Of a stretch of 64,000 bases of DNA, positions 26,502-37,250 are shown piece by piece (the first letter of the stretch is position 1; each line of letters begins with the position of its first letter). The translations under genes were made by a program, and so were the position numbers. Origin of the DNA: Mesobacillus jeotgali (GTDB taxonomy: Bacteria; Bacillota; Bacilli; Bacillales; Cytobacillaceae); NCBI RefSeq assembly GCF_002874535.1, contig NZ_CP025025.1:3309312-3373311 (forward strand). Reading direction: 5' to 3'. The notes under the pieces are model-generated. The model made no database searches. It was given only the letters and a program-made list of their open reading frames with translations, and had not been told where the DNA came from.

Positions 26502-26978
26502 TTAAAAGTTTTCTAATGCTTTTCCTTCCATACGCTGGACTGGATATGGAGGACAGACGAGCAGCAGCCCCTTTACAACTGTCTCATCTTCTTCATTTTT
26601 TCCAGTAACCGAAATTTCAACATTATGCTTACTCCTGATCACTTCGGTAACTTCAAAAAAGAATTGTACTGTACCATAATGGTATACAGGCTTCACATAC
26701 TCAATATCCTGCTTCAGAATATGGCTCCCTGGTCCCGGGAGATATTTTGAAACAGCTGAAGTGATGATTCCATTCAGCATGATTGCCGGAACAATCGGTT
26801 TTTCATAAGGCGTCTGTGACGCGTAATCATGCTGGATATATAAAGGATTGGCATCATTCGTCAATCCCAAATATAAGAGAAGGTCTTTATCTTCGATCTT
26901 TTCTGTTAATGTTAATTTTTCTCCGACAGTGATTTCTTCTATTTTCCTGCCAAGCTTACGTTTTCTTCCAAGCAGCAT
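26502..26978 (-). CDS. MaoC-like hotdog protein, catalytic His replaced
   Basis: The 158-aa single-hotdog protein is of the MaoC dehydratase/R-specific enoyl-CoA hydratase group. The hydratase motif region reads GLTNDANPLYIQHDYA near residue 53. The usual D-x4-H dyad would be DANPLH, but a Tyr stands at the His position, so hydratase activity is doubtful. It may be an acyl-CoA binding or thioesterase-type protein. It lies between mdh and phoP, 136 bp from mdh, in an otherwise conserved neighbourhood. Confidence 0.78.
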   Translation of the reverse strand: MLLGRKRKLGRKIEEITVGEKLTLTEKIEDKDLLLYLGLTNDANPLYIQHDYASQTPYEKPIVPAIMLNGIITSAVSKYLPGPGSHILKQDIEYVKPVYHYGTVQFFFEVTEVIRSKHNVEISVTGKNEEDETVVKGLLLVCPPYPVQRMEGKALENF

Positions 26979-27064
26979 AGCATTTACCCCTTTGCAATAG
27001 AAGTTCAGGAATGTTCATTCCCATCTCTTGTCCCAAATTCATATACTTTATAATTTTTGTAAAA

Positions 27065-27090
27065 AAATCGGGGAATATTCCCCGATTTTT
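27065..27090 (-). terminator. Terminator of citZ-icd-mdh
   Basis: AAATCGGGGA pairs with TCCCCGATTT around ATAT, then TTTT on the minus strand. Confidence 0.9.
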
Positions 27091-27114
27091 ATTTACTATT
27101 AAATACGCTATCGA

Positions 27115-28053
27115 TTAAGCAAGTACAGCCATGACGTTGCGGACTGCTTCTGCAGACTTATCAAGTGCTGCTTTTTCTTCTGCAGTCAATTCAAGCTCGA
27201 TTACTTTTTCGATCCCGCCAGCGCCAAGGATTGTTGGAACTCCAAGGTAAATTCCTTCGTATCCATACTCTCCTTCTAGATATGCAATAGAAGGCAATAC
27301 CCGTCGCTGATCCTTCAAGATAGCTTCACACATTTCAACCAGGGAAGCTGCCGGCGCATAGTAAGCGCTGCCATTTCCAAGTAGGTTGACGATTTCGCCG
27401 CCGCCTTTGCGAGTGCGTTCAACGATGGCATCAAGGCGTTCTTTTGGAATAAGTGTTTCAAGAGGAATGCCCCCTGCATATGAATAACGCACAAGTGGAA
27501 CCATGTCATCGCCGTGGCCACCAAGAACGAAACCTGTAACGTCTTTAACAGATAGGTTTAATTCCTGGGCTACGAATGTACGGAAACGAGCAGTGTCCAA
27601 TACGCCCGATTGGCCGATTACGCGATTTTTAGGAAAGCCCGACTCTTTGAAAATAGTGTAAGTCATCGCATCAACTGGATTAGTCAATACAACGATGAAA
27701 CTATCAGGGGAGTGCTTGGCAATTTCCTGGGCTACACTTTTCATGATTTTTTGGTTCGTCTGGACAAGGTCATCACGGCTCATGCCAGGTTTGCGCGCAA
27801 TACCAGCTGTAACAACAACGATATCTGAGTCTTTCGTATCTTCATAGCTGGAAGTACCGGTAATATTCGCGTCAAAGCCTTGGACTGGGCTCGCTTCTAG
27901 CATATCAAGCGCCTTACCCTTTGTAGGGTTTTCCATTTGCGGGATATCGACTAATACTACATCCCCAAGTTCCTTCTGTGCTAGCAAGAATGCTGTTGTT
28001 GCTCCTGTGAATCCTCCACCAATGACTGAAATCTTTTTGCGTTTCAATGACAT
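27115..28053 (-). CDS. mdh: Malate dehydrogenase
   Basis: This 312-aa LDH-like MDH oxidises malate to oxaloacetate with NAD+. The NAD site is [17 protein letters not shown], substrate Arg residues are in RKPGMSRDD near 87, and catalytic His in GGHGDDMVP near 180. It is the last gene of citZ-icd-mdh. The ATG follows GAGGAAGCCTT. Confidence 0.97.
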   Translation of the reverse strand: MSLKRKKISVIGGGFTGATTAFLLAQKELGDVVLVDIPQMENPTKGKALDMLEASPVQGFDANITGTSSYEDTKDSDIVVVTAGIARKPGMSRDDLVQTNQKIMKSVAQEIAKHSPDSFIVVLTNPVDAMTYTIFKESGFPKNRVIGQSGVLDTARFRTFVAQELNLSVKDVTGFVLGGHGDDMVPLVRYSYAGGIPLETLIPKERLDAIVERTRKGGGEIVNLLGNGSAYYAPAASLVEMCEAILKDQRRVLPSIAYLEGEYGYEGIYLGVPTILGAGGIEKVIELELTAEEKAALDKSAEAVRNVMAVLA

Positions 28054-28106
28054 AAGGCTTCCTCCTCAGAACGAATATATTTTTAAAAATATATGTTATT
28101 TATGTA

Positions 28107-28133
28107 AAGGCTATCCTTAAAAAGGATAGCCTT
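28107..28133 (-). other. Intercistronic hairpin between icd and mdh
   Basis: There is a perfect 12-bp stem (AAGGCTATCCTT / AAGGATAGCCTT) with a 3-nt loop. No T-run follows directly, so it is more likely an RNA-stability or processing element, or a leaky terminator, than a full stop. Confidence 0.7.
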
Positions 28134-28143
28134 CCGCACATTT

Positions 28144-29412
28144 TTAGCCCATGTTCTTGATCAGTTCATCACCGAACTCAGAAGTCTTGACTTCTGTAGC
28201 GCCATCCATCAAACGAGCGAAGTCATATGTTACAACCTTTGATGCAATTGATTTTTCCATTGACTTGACGATTAAGTTAGCTGCTTCAGTCCAGCCAAGG
28301 TGCTCAAGCATAAGAACGCCTGAAAGGATAACAGAAGATGGGTTAACTTTATCCAAACCAGCATATTTCGGAGCTGTACCATGTGTCGCTTCGAAAATAG
28401 CGTGGCCAGTTTCATAGTTGATGTTTGCTCCAGGAGCGATACCGATACCGCCTACCTGTGCTGCAAGTGCATCAGAAATGTAGTCTCCGTTAAGGTTCAT
28501 TGTTGCAACAACATCGAACTCTTTCGGACGTGTAAGAATTTGCTGAAGGAAGATATCTGCAATCGCATCTTTAACGATGATCTTGCCAGCAGCTTCAGCA
28601 TCAGCCTGAGCTTTGTTTGCTGCATCAGTACCTTGTTCTTCCTTAATCTTGTCATACTGAGCCCATGTGAATACCTTATCACCGAATTCCTTTTCAGCAA
28701 GTTCATATCCCCAGTTTTTGAACGCGCCTTCTGTGAACTTCATGATATTGCCTTTATGTACAAGCGTTAATGACTTACGGCCTTCTGTGATGGCGTAATT
28801 GATCGCTGAACGTACAAGGCGCTCTGTTCCTTCTTTCGAAACAGGCTTGATTCCGATACCTGAAGTTTCAGGGAAACGGATTTTGTTTACACCCATTTCG
28901 TTTTGCAGGAATTCAAGAAGTTTTTTGACTTCATCAGATCCGCTTGCATACTCGATACCAGCATAGATATCTTCAGTATTTTCACGGAAAATAACCATGT
29001 CAGTGTCTTGAGGACGCTTTACCGGAGAAGGAACACCTTCGAACCAGCGAACAGGGCGCAGGCACACGAATAGATCCAATTCCTGGCGCAATGCAACGTT
29101 AAGAGAGCGGATTCCGCCGCCGATTGGTGTTGTTAAAGGTCCCTTAATCGCGATTAAGTATTCATTGATCAACTCTAAAGTTTCGCTTGGAAGCCACTCA
29201 CCAGTTTGGTTGAATGCCTTTTCTCCAGCAAGAACTTCCTTCCAGACAATCTTGCGCTCACCCTTGTATGCTTTTTCAACAGCAGCATCAAGAACGCGGA
29301 CAGAAGCTGCCCAGATATCTGGACCTGTGCCGTCACCTTCGATAAAAGGAACGATTGGGTTGTTTGGTACGTTTAAAACTCCATCTTTAACTGTGATTTT
29401 TTCACCTTGCAT
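28144..29412 (-). CDS. icd: Isocitrate dehydrogenase (NADP)
   Basis: The 422-aa enzyme decarboxylates isocitrate to 2-oxoglutarate with NADP+. The substrate loop has the conserved Ser in [13 protein letters not shown] near 103; the metal Asp residues are in [18 protein letters not shown]. The ATG at 29412 (MQGEKITV) follows GGAGGGAGAG; the TTG 18 bp earlier overlaps the ribosome site. It is the middle gene of the TCA operon. Confidence 0.97.
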   Translation of the reverse strand: MQGEKITVKDGVLNVPNNPIVPFIEGDGTGPDIWAASVRVLDAAVEKAYKGERKIVWKEVLAGEKAFNQTGEWLPSETLELINEYLIAIKGPLTTPIGGGIRSLNVALRQELDLFVCLRPVRWFEGVPSPVKRPQDTDMVIFRENTEDIYAGIEYASGSDEVKKLLEFLQNEMGVNKIRFPETSGIGIKPVSKEGTERLVRSAINYAITEGRKSLTLVHKGNIMKFTEGAFKNWGYELAEKEFGDKVFTWAQYDKIKEEQGTDAANKAQADAEAAGKIIVKDAIADIFLQQILTRPKEFDVVATMNLNGDYISDALAAQVGGIGIAPGANINYETGHAIFEATHGTAPKYAGLDKVNPSSVILSGVLMLEHLGWTEAANLIVKSMEKSIASKVVTYDFARLMDGATEVKTSEFGDELIKNMG

Positions 29413-29454
29413 ATTATTCTCTCCCTCCAAAATCCTAATTCATTAACATAATCA

Positions 29455-29485
29455 AAGGTTAGCAGGCGCGATTGCCACTAACCTT
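29455..29485 (-). other. Intercistronic hairpin between citZ and icd
   Basis: AAGGTTAG pairs with CTAACCTT around a 15-nt loop. There is no T-run. It is the second hairpin of this kind in the operon. Confidence 0.6.
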
Positions 29486-29607
29486 CTTTTGGGAAGCCGT
29501 GTATCCTCGAATTATTAAGAAATTGTTTGGATAACCAGCTTCCTTCACTCTCCTATTAGAACAATTTTTCACTGAAAAGTAAAATATTGCTCCTTTATCT
29601 CTGATAA

Positions 29608-30723
29608 TTATCTCATTTCGATGGCAACATATTCTTGCTTGCCAGGACCTGTATAGTCTGCACGAGGGCGGATCAGGCGGTTGTTGTCATACTGTTCGAG
29701 GATATGTGCAAGCCATCCTGAAACACGGCTTACAGCGAAAATCGGCGTGAACAGGTCATGGTCGATGCCAAGGCTGTGGTATACAGATGCTGAGTAGAAG
29801 TCCACATTTGGCGGAAGATTCTTTTCGCCTGTAACGATTTCTTCAATCTTAGTGGACATTTCGTACCAGTGAGGTTCACCAGTCAGCCCAGTCAGCCTCT
29901 TGGACATTTCCCTCAAATGTTTCGCGCGTGGGTCTCCCAGGCGGTATACGCGATGTCCAAAGCCCATGATCTTTTCTTTGTTCGCAAGCTTTCCGCGGAT
30001 TGCAGGCTCAACATTTTCAAGAGTGCCGATTTCAGTAAGCATTTTCATAACTGCTTCATTTGCTCCTCCATGAAGAGGGCCTTTCAATGCACCGATCGCA
30101 GCTGTAACACCAGAATAAACATCAGATAGTGTTGCAACACAGACACGCGCAGTGAATGTTGAAGCGTTAAGCTCATGGTCAGCATGAAGCACTAGCGCCT
30201 TGTTCATTGCTTCTACTGCTATTTCATCTGGCTCTTCCCCAGTCAGCATGTAAAGGAAGTTTGCCGCGAAGTTAAGGTCTTCTCTTGGCGCGATTGGCTC
30301 AAGACCTTTCCTTACTCTTGCGAAAGCCGTAACGATAGCTGGCATCTTAGCCTGGAGGCGGATTGCTTTGCGGTAATTCGCTTCTTTTTCCATTACATCT
30401 GATTCATCATCATATAACCCTAAAAGAGATACAGCCGAGCGAACTGCAGCCATCGGATGGACTTTATCGATCGGGTACATCTTGAAATGCTCAAGAACTT
30501 CCTTTGGCAAAGCGGCATTCTCTGCAAGCTGCTTTTTCAATTCGTCCAATTCTGCTGCTGTAGGAAGCTTACGGTGCCATAATAAGTAAATCACTTCTTC
30601 GAAACTAGCATTTTCAGCCAGATCGTCAATGTCATAGCCTACATAAGTCAGCGTGTCATCGATAATAGAGCTGATAGAAGATGTTGTTGCCACTACCCCT
30701 TCAAGACCACGTGTTACTGTCAT
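29608..30723 (-). CDS. citZ: Citrate synthase
   Basis: The 371-aa type II-like Gram-positive citrate synthase condenses oxaloacetate and acetyl-CoA. Catalytic His residues are in PLHGGANEA and GFGHRVYR, and Asp in NVDFYSASVY. The ATG at 30723 (MTVTRGLEGV) follows GGAGAGATTG; the longer frame to 30774 lacks a ribosome site. It is first in citZ-icd-mdh and preceded by a 370-bp leader region. Confidence 0.97.
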   Translation of the reverse strand: MTVTRGLEGVVATTSSISSIIDDTLTYVGYDIDDLAENASFEEVIYLLWHRKLPTAAELDELKKQLAENAALPKEVLEHFKMYPIDKVHPMAAVRSAVSLLGLYDDESDVMEKEANYRKAIRLQAKMPAIVTAFARVRKGLEPIAPREDLNFAANFLYMLTGEEPDEIAVEAMNKALVLHADHELNASTFTARVCVATLSDVYSGVTAAIGALKGPLHGGANEAVMKMLTEIGTLENVEPAIRGKLANKEKIMGFGHRVYRLGDPRAKHLREMSKRLTGLTGEPHWYEMSTKIEEIVTGEKNLPPNVDFYSASVYHSLGIDHDLFTPIFAVSRVSGWLAHILEQYDNNRLIRPRADYTGPGKQEYVAIEMR

Positions 30724-30829
30724 ACTCAATCTCTCCTTTGTAGTTAATTTCCCCATATCCCATTTTGTCTGCATAATAATTTGCTGTTAAATACAGCGAT
30801 ATCAGAAAAAAGAAATTTCTGACACTTTA

Positions 30830-31001
30830 TACGAAAAGCCGGACCATACGCCGGCGACAGACCGATTCCAGCCGAAATGCCCTAAACACGATGGGTATCG
30901 AGCGCTTGCTCAGGCAACCGGCAAAAAGAAAATGCTTACATTTTGTTAAATAAAAAAACCGTGGATACTTTCTCCATCCCCAAGCCTATGAAGGGGGATG
31001 G
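30830..31001 (-). promoter_or_regulatory. GC-rich, hairpin-bearing region upstream of citZ
   Basis: This stretch has a GC-rich block (about 30830-30925) with GCCGG/CCGGC arms. Upstream is a hairpin CCATCCCC/GGGGATGG (30974-31001) with a T-run 15 nt later. It lies between ytwI and citZ. It may be the end of ytwI plus the citZ control region; in B. subtilis aconitase binds the citZ leader RNA. I could not identify a promoter with confidence. Confidence 0.45.
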
Positions 31002-31091
31002 AAGCAGTTACAAGTCCTATTATAAACAATTATCTGACATTTGTGAATGAAAACAACTTAAATCAATATAAAATATTATTTTACAAAAAGG

Positions 31092-31550
31092 CTATTTAAA
31101 TAATTCGAAGATTTTCATAGCTGCAAATGCAATGCCAGCACCAATCAAAGGACCAACTGCTACTCCTTTGAATAATGATACGGCCAGAATTGTTCCCAGG
31201 ACAAGAGCGGTCGTTATATGGGGATCTTCGGCCAGCAAGGTAACTCCGCCTTTCGCAAGCAGAGCAACTGCCATACCGGATATTAGTGCAATCCATGCAT
31301 AGGGTGACTTGAAAGCACCACCTAAATCTTTGAAGCCAATATCACCGCTGGCAATGGGTGCTAGGACAGCAATAGTGATAACCGTCACTCCCCAGTTAAT
31401 ACCCTTACCCTGGAGCAGCGAAAATGTTTTGGCTTCAACACCCGCAATCTTCATCACAAGCAGGACCAGTACCGCAATAATTAACGATTGGTTTTTCGCC
31501 AGAAAAGCAATCGCCAATAAAGTTAGTAAAAAAAGCATAGGCTCAAGCAT
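31092..31550 (-). CDS. ytwI: DUF441 membrane protein YtwI
   Basis: The 152-aa protein has four or five membrane helices and the DUF441 start (LALLAIAFLAKNQSLIIAVLVLL) and end (GPLIGAGIAFAAMKIFELF). The function is unknown. Its place next to citZ and divergent from ytvI matches B. subtilis. RBS GGAGGGATGAC. Confidence 0.88.
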   Translation of the reverse strand: MLEPMLFLLTLLAIAFLAKNQSLIIAVLVLLVMKIAGVEAKTFSLLQGKGINWGVTVITIAVLAPIASGDIGFKDLGGAFKSPYAWIALISGMAVALLAKGGVTLLAEDPHITTALVLGTILAVSLFKGVAVGPLIGAGIAFAAMKIFELFK

Positions 31551-31579
31551 AAATTTGTCATCCCTCCACGGTTAAAACT

Positions 31580-31609
31580 ATTGTAACATAATTAAAAATA
31601 TTACACCAA
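31580..31609 (-). promoter_or_regulatory. Possible SigA promoter of ytwI
   Basis: TTGGTG (31604-31609), 18-bp spacer, TACAAT (31580-31585). The rest of the 31610-31972 spacer is AT-rich and shows no clear promoter for ytvI. Confidence 0.5.
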
Positions 31610-31972
31610 ACAGGTAGGATTAAAGGTTGTTGCACCAACTGATTATACGCTTTTGATGATTGTTTAAATGCACAATTTCACTTTTGAAATAAACTGCTTC
31701 GAGCTAAATTCATTATTTAATTGACAGCCTTTTTACGAATTCCATATCTAAAGTTTCCCGGACGCTAATAAAATAACTTTGTTTGCATCTCTGCACATCA
31801 AAAAAGTCATTCTCTAAGATATTTTGTATTTTAAAGGAATTTTTTAAATTTAATCGAATCTTTTAAAAATATAAGCCGTATATTTTAGGAAACTTTCAGG
31901 ACTGGCATCAAGCTTTTAAGATATACAAACAGTATTGGCATCCAGTTGGCCATTCCAAAAGGAGGAACCTGT

Positions 31973-33100
31973 TTGAATCTAGTATACCTACATAGGACAT
32001 TACGTTTTATTTTCGTTATCGGTATCGTTATAGCTGGCGCACTTGCACTTTTTTTCGTTTCCAAGGTAACTTACCCATTCATCATCGGCTTCCTGATTGC
32101 TTTTATGATGAATCCGCTCGTCAACTTTTTCCAGGAGCGGGCAAAAATGCCCCGGTCTCTGGCGGTACTCATTTCACTTGTGTTGATCATGTTGGTGTTC
32201 GCAGGACTGATCACATTGCTTGTTGTCGAGATAGCTTCAGGAGCTGAATATTTAGCGAAGGTTGTTCCTGAACATCTGGTTACTTTGATTGATTATATTG
32301 AACATTCATTTGCTGCTCAACTAATTCCACTTTACAACCAGCTAACAGGCATGTTCCAAAGTCTTGAATCGGGGCAGCAGGATACTATAATGGATAATAT
32401 CCAAAACGTTGGCGCAACCATCGGGACAACGACAGGGAATTTCATCAAGGACTTTTTTGAAAAAATCCCCAACATTCTGTCCTGGTTCCCGAATGCAGCA
32501 ACTGTCCTTATTTTCTCATTATTAGGCACTTTCTTCATAAGTAAAGACTGGTATAGATTATCGGCGATGGGTACCAGGTTTTTGCCTAATCGAGCAAGGA
32601 CGAGCAGCAAGACTGTTTTTGACGATTTAAAAAAAGCATTATTTGGTTTTGTCAGGGCGCAGGCTACACTGGTGTCGATCACTACCGTCATTATCCTGAT
32701 TGGTTTGCTGATCCTTCGTGTCGATTATGCCATCACGATTGCCCTGGTTACCGGTATCGTTGACATCATTCCATATCTCGGTACAGGTGCTGTCTTTGTC
32801 CCGTGGATCATTTATGAGGCTATTGCCGGAGAGATGAGTACTGCCATCGGTTTAGGGGTCTTGTATGTTGTCGTATTGGTACAGAGGCAGATCATGGAGC
32901 CAAAAATACTCTCATCAAGCATTGGGCTTGACCCGTTGGCCACCTTGATTGCTTTGTTCGTTGGCTTCAAGACCATCGGTTTCCTCGGACTGATTGTCGG
33001 TCCAGTCATTCTGGTGATTTTCAATACACTGCAACGCGCGAATGTGTTCCGGGATATTTGGGCATTCATCAAAGGCAAAGATGAAGTGATTATAAAATAA
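31973..33100 (+). CDS. ytvI: Sporulation integral membrane protein YtvI (AI-2E transporter family)
   Basis: The 375-aa protein has about eight membrane helices and the family signature of the C-terminal half (GIVDIIPYLGTGAVFVPW, GLDPLATLIALFVGF). The family includes AI-2 exporters and small-ion exchangers; YtvI itself is a sporulation protein of unknown substrate. The TTG at 31973 follows AAAGGAGGAACCTG, which decides the start; the ATG upstream precedes the ribosome site. Confidence 0.9.
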   Translation: MNLVYLHRTLRFIFVIGIVIAGALALFFVSKVTYPFIIGFLIAFMMNPLVNFFQERAKMPRSLAVLISLVLIMLVFAGLITLLVVEIASGAEYLAKVVPEHLVTLIDYIEHSFAAQLIPLYNQLTGMFQSLESGQQDTIMDNIQNVGATIGTTTGNFIKDFFEKIPNILSWFPNAATVLIFSLLGTFFISKDWYRLSAMGTRFLPNRARTSSKTVFDDLKKALFGFVRAQATLVSITTVIILIGLLILRVDYAITIALVTGIVDIIPYLGTGAVFVPWIIYEAIAGEMSTAIGLGVLYVVVLVQRQIMEPKILSSSIGLDPLATLIALFVGFKTIGFLGLIVGPVILVIFNTLQRANVFRDIWAFIKGKDEVIIK

Positions 33101-33181
33101 GTTTATTACTTCAAGCTTATCCCAATCAGCATCTATTCTTGGAATGAAAAACCCTTTTCACCTAAAAAATAGATTGAACAA

Positions 33182-33212
33182 AAAACGCCAACCCAGTCGG
33201 TTGGCGTTTTCT
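33182..33212. terminator. Bidirectional terminator between ytvI and fxsA
   Basis: AAAACGCCAAC pairs with GTTGGCGTTTT, T-rich on both sides. A GTCCAGCTTCAGCGCTTGCG remnant of a short bacillus repeat follows at about 33218. Confidence 0.88.
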
Positions 33213-33246
33213 ATTTGTCCAGCTTCAGCGCTTGCGATCTTCTATG

Positions 33247-33633
33247 TTAACGAATTACTTTGATTGTACCTTTATCAATCCAGTTACGGAATAATCTGAG
33301 CATTAAAGCTTTGAAAAACTTCCTGGTCGGTGGTGCCAGAAGTAAAAATCCAAGAGTGTCAGTAATGAAGCCCGGTGTCAGGAGAAGAGTGCCGCCGACT
33401 AAGATGCTGACTCCATCCAGGATGACATCGCCTGGCATCATGCCTCTACTTAACTGGTCCTGAGTTCTTCTTATCGTTTCCAAACCCTGCTGCTTGGCCA
33501 GAAATGCCCCGAGGAAACCTGTAAGGATGATGAGAAGAATCGTCGGCCAAATCCCAATCGTTTGACCTGAAAGAAGCAAGACACCAATCTCAGCAGCCGG
33601 GACAATAACTAAAAACAAAAAAATATATTTCAT
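33247..33633 (-). CDS. fxsA: FxsA-family membrane protein
   Basis: The 128-aa protein has two or three membrane helices (residues 1-50 and about 80-100) and the FxsA signature PAAEIGVLLLSGQTIGIWPT...GAFLAKQQGLETI and DGVSILVGGTLLLTPGFITD. E. coli FxsA suppresses F exclusion of phage T7; its normal role is unknown. The ATG at 33633 is used; the longer frame to 33753 runs toward the repeat array. It lies downstream of pyk as in B. subtilis (ytzA). Confidence 0.9.
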   Translation of the reverse strand: MKYIFLFLVIVPAAEIGVLLLSGQTIGIWPTILLIILTGFLGAFLAKQQGLETIRRTQDQLSRGMMPGDVILDGVSILVGGTLLLTPGFITDTLGFLLLAPPTRKFFKALMLRLFRNWIDKGTIKVIR

Positions 33634-33778
33634 TCTCCACCTCAATGTTTTGGAATAGCGTGTCCTTCTATTATACGTGGCGAGGTGGTGAGAATACAAT
33701 AATATGATTGGTGGAGAATTGTAATGAAAAGAACGAATGAAGATATATAGCATGACTGAACCTGGATTGATCGAGTTC

Positions 33779-34142
33779 GGACATTTCGAGCAAGTTTACA
33801 CGCTGCATTGTCTGAACTTGGCTCTACTTTTGACAGCTTTTCTTGTTTTCCTCTCAAACCTGTCTGAAGTTAGCCCTTCTTTTGACAGCTTTTCTCGTTT
33901 TCTTCTCAAACCTGTCTGAAGTTGGCTCTTCTTTTGACAGCTTTTCTTGTTTTCCTCTCAAACCTGTCTGAACTTGAGGTGACTTCGGACAACTTTTCCT
34001 CTTTTCCTATGAAAGCTGTCCTAACTTGAGGTGACTTCGGACAACTTTTCCTCGTTTCCTATGAAAGCTGTCTGAACTTGGACTAACTTCTGACAGCTTT
34101 TCCTCATTTTCCATGAAAGCTGTCTGAACTTGGGGTAATTAC
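33779..34142. repeat. 52-bp palindromic tandem repeat array, seven units
   Basis: Unit starts are 33779 (degenerate), 33831, 33883, 33935, 33987, 34039 and 34091, exactly 52 bp apart. Units 2-4 carry the AAACCTGTCTGAA type right arm; units 5-7 carry ATGAAAGCTGTC as in the 45.8-kb array. The array is therefore a chimera of the two subtypes. It lies between the pyk terminator and fxsA. Confidence 0.93.
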
Positions 34143-34153
34143 AAGTATAAATA

Positions 34154-34186
34154 AAAGCGTGAAATCTGGTAAGATTTCACGCTTTA
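34154..34186 (-). terminator. Terminator of pfkA-pyk
   Basis: AAAGCGTGAAATC pairs with GATTTCACGCTTT, 10 bp after the pyk stop. Confidence 0.9.
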
Positions 34187-34194
34187 TTTGATGA

Positions 34195-35955
34195 TTATAA
34201 AACACTCGCATGTCCTTTGTAGATGACGCCTCTTGCTGAGTCTACCGTAATTTCCTGGCCATCTTCAAAAAGCTTCATTGCATTTTCTACGCCTACGATC
34301 ACAGGGATTCCAAGGTTCAATCCGACTACTGCCGCATGGCTTGTCAAACCGCCTTCTTCTGTAATCAAGGCGCTGCACTTCTCAAGCGCAGGGACCATTT
34401 CGCGGTCTGAGCCGATTGTTACAAGGATGCTGCCTTGTTTTACCTTACTGATTGCTTCTTGTGCATCCTTTGCTACGACTACTCTTCCGTATGCAGATTT
34501 GCGTCCGATACCTTGAGCTTTTGCAAGGATATCGCCTACTACATGGATCTTCATCAGGTTAGTTGTGCCTGCTTCTCCAACCGGTACACCAGCTGTGATG
34601 ACAACAAGGTCACCGTGGGATACAAGACCACTGTTCACACTTTCTTCTACTGCGATTGCGAGCATTTCGTCTGTTGTTTCAGCTTTCTGGCCAAGCTGTG
34701 GATATACTCCCCAAACTAGTGCCAGGCGGCGAAGAACATGATCATTCGATGTTGCTGCAATGATTGGAGCCTTCGGGCGGTATTTTGAAATCATACGTGC
34801 TGTATGGCCGCTTTCAGTCGGTGTGATGATTGCGTTCACTTCAAGGTTCAACGCTGTATGTGCAACCGATTGTCCGATAGCATCTGTGATATTGTGCTCT
34901 GTATCTTTACTGCGAGCTGATAAAAGTTCTTTATGATCAAGTGCTTGTTCTGCACGTGATGCGATATTATGCATTGTCTGTACAGCTTCTACAGGATATT
35001 GTCCTGCAGCTGTTTCACCAGAAAGCATAATAGCATCTGTACCATCAAAGATCGCATTTGCTACGTCACTTGCTTCTGCGCGTGTCGGACGCGGATTGCG
35101 CTGCATGGAATCAAGCATCTGGGTTGCCGTGATAACAGGCTTTCCAAGTGTATTGCACTTTTTGATCAGTTCTTTTTGCACTAGTGGTACTTCTTCAGCC
35201 GGGATTTCAACACCAAGGTCTCCACGGGCAACCATCAGGCCATCTGAAACTTCAAGGATTTCATTGATGTTGTCGACGCCTTCCTGATTTTCGATCTTAG
35301 GGATAATGTGGATATTGGAACCATTGTTTTCTTCAAGAAGCTGGCGGATTTCCAACACATCTGTCGCACGTCGCACAAATGATGCTGCAATAAAATCTAC
35401 ACCTTGCTCTACACCGAATAGGATATCCTTAGCGTCTTTTTCAGTGATTCCCGGCAGGTTAACAGAAACACCTGGTACGTTCACACCTTTTTTATTCTTA
35501 AGAGTTCCGCTGTTTAGAACCCTGGTTTTAATCTCATTGTTAGACTTATCGATGCTGATAACTTCCAGACCGATTAATCCGTCATCAAGAAGGATTTTCG
35601 CTCCTGGATGTACATCATCAATCAATTGGTCATAAGTAACAGAGAACTTTTCAGCTGTACCCAGAACCTCTGTCATGGAAACGATGCATTCCTGGCCTGT
35701 CGTAAGCTCGATCGCTCCGTTTTCCATATCATTCGTTCGGATTTCAGGGCCTTTTGTATCAAGAAGGATACCTACCTTCTTCCCTGTTTTTTCAGCAGCT
35801 TCTCTGATATTCTTGATACGCGCTGCGTGTTCCTCGTGATTTCCGTGTGAGAAATTAAGACGGGAAACATTCATACCTGCTTCAATCAATTGAACTAATT
35901 TGTCTACACTTTCACTTGCGGGACCAATTGTACAAACAATTTTTGTTTTGCGCAT
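34195..35955 (-). CDS. pyk: Pyruvate kinase with C-terminal PEP-utiliser domain
   Basis: The 586-aa enzyme catalyses phosphoenolpyruvate plus ADP to pyruvate plus ATP. The N-terminus [13 protein letters not shown], active-site LDTKGPEIR near 67, [10 protein letters not shown] near 220 and [14 protein letters not shown] near 325 are present. An extra C-terminal domain (about 475-586, [23 protein letters not shown]) resembles the PEP-synthase phosphohistidine domain, typical of Bacillus and Geobacillus pyruvate kinases. The ATG at 35955 follows AGGAGG. It lies 32 bp downstream of pfkA. Confidence 0.97.
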   Translation of the reverse strand: MRKTKIVCTIGPASESVDKLVQLIEAGMNVSRLNFSHGNHEEHAARIKNIREAAEKTGKKVGILLDTKGPEIRTNDMENGAIELTTGQECIVSMTEVLGTAEKFSVTYDQLIDDVHPGAKILLDDGLIGLEVISIDKSNNEIKTRVLNSGTLKNKKGVNVPGVSVNLPGITEKDAKDILFGVEQGVDFIAASFVRRATDVLEIRQLLEENNGSNIHIIPKIENQEGVDNINEILEVSDGLMVARGDLGVEIPAEEVPLVQKELIKKCNTLGKPVITATQMLDSMQRNPRPTRAEASDVANAIFDGTDAIMLSGETAAGQYPVEAVQTMHNIASRAEQALDHKELLSARSKDTEHNITDAIGQSVAHTALNLEVNAIITPTESGHTARMISKYRPKAPIIAATSNDHVLRRLALVWGVYPQLGQKAETTDEMLAIAVEESVNSGLVSHGDLVVITAGVPVGEAGTTNLMKIHVVGDILAKAQGIGRKSAYGRVVVAKDAQEAISKVKQGSILVTIGSDREMVPALEKCSALITEEGGLTSHAAVVGLNLGIPVIVGVENAMKLFEDGQEITVDSARGVIYKGHASVL

Positions 35956-35987
35956 AGCTTGCAACCTCCTGGTTTACTGTAAAGAGA

Positions 35988-36956
<969 letters not shown>

Positions 36957-37047
36957 TCATTCAGTATGTACTGTACCAAAAACTAATCACTGTAGTATCC
37001 TGTTATTAGCTTATCTTATTATGAACAGAATACCCGGGAATATTTCT

Positions 37048-37076
37048 AAAATACCACGTAGAATACCTTATCTCAA
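37048..37076 (-). promoter_or_regulatory. Probable SigA promoter of pfkA-pyk
   Basis: TTGAGA (37071-37076), 17-bp spacer, TATTTT (37048-37053). Confidence 0.5.
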
Positions 37077-37118
37077 CTGAATCCTCAATATTGACAATAA
37101 GACGGAATTATCACGTAA

Positions 37119-37133
37119 TTGCAAGCGCTTCAA
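37119..37133 (-). promoter_or_regulatory. cre-like palindrome upstream of the pfkA promoter
   Basis: TTGAAGCGCTTGCAA is a near-perfect palindrome matching the CcpA cre pattern WTGNAANCGNWNNCW at all but one fixed base. It lies about 45 bp upstream of the -35, the position typical for CcpA activation rather than repression. Confidence 0.5.
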
Positions 37134-37220
37134 TGGGGATTTTAGCACATCTCCCTTCGCATTGATGGCTGCATTTAGGCACATGTCCAAGTTGTCAAGC
37201 TTTAATTTTATAAAATAAAA

Positions 37221-37250
37221 AATAAAACGTGCTGTTTCGCACGTTTTATT
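37221..37250 (-). terminator. Terminator of accDA
   Basis: AATAAAACGTGC pairs with GCACGTTTTATT; the accA stop lies within its upstream arm. Confidence 0.88.

Noticed and set aside
32332-32691. Antisense frames within ytvI
   Set aside because: No ribosome sites; ytvI is a well-supported membrane protein in the other strand.
33642-33919. Frames through the fxsA upstream region and 52-bp array
   Set aside because: Period 52 shifts frame at each unit, so no repeat protein is possible; no ribosome sites.
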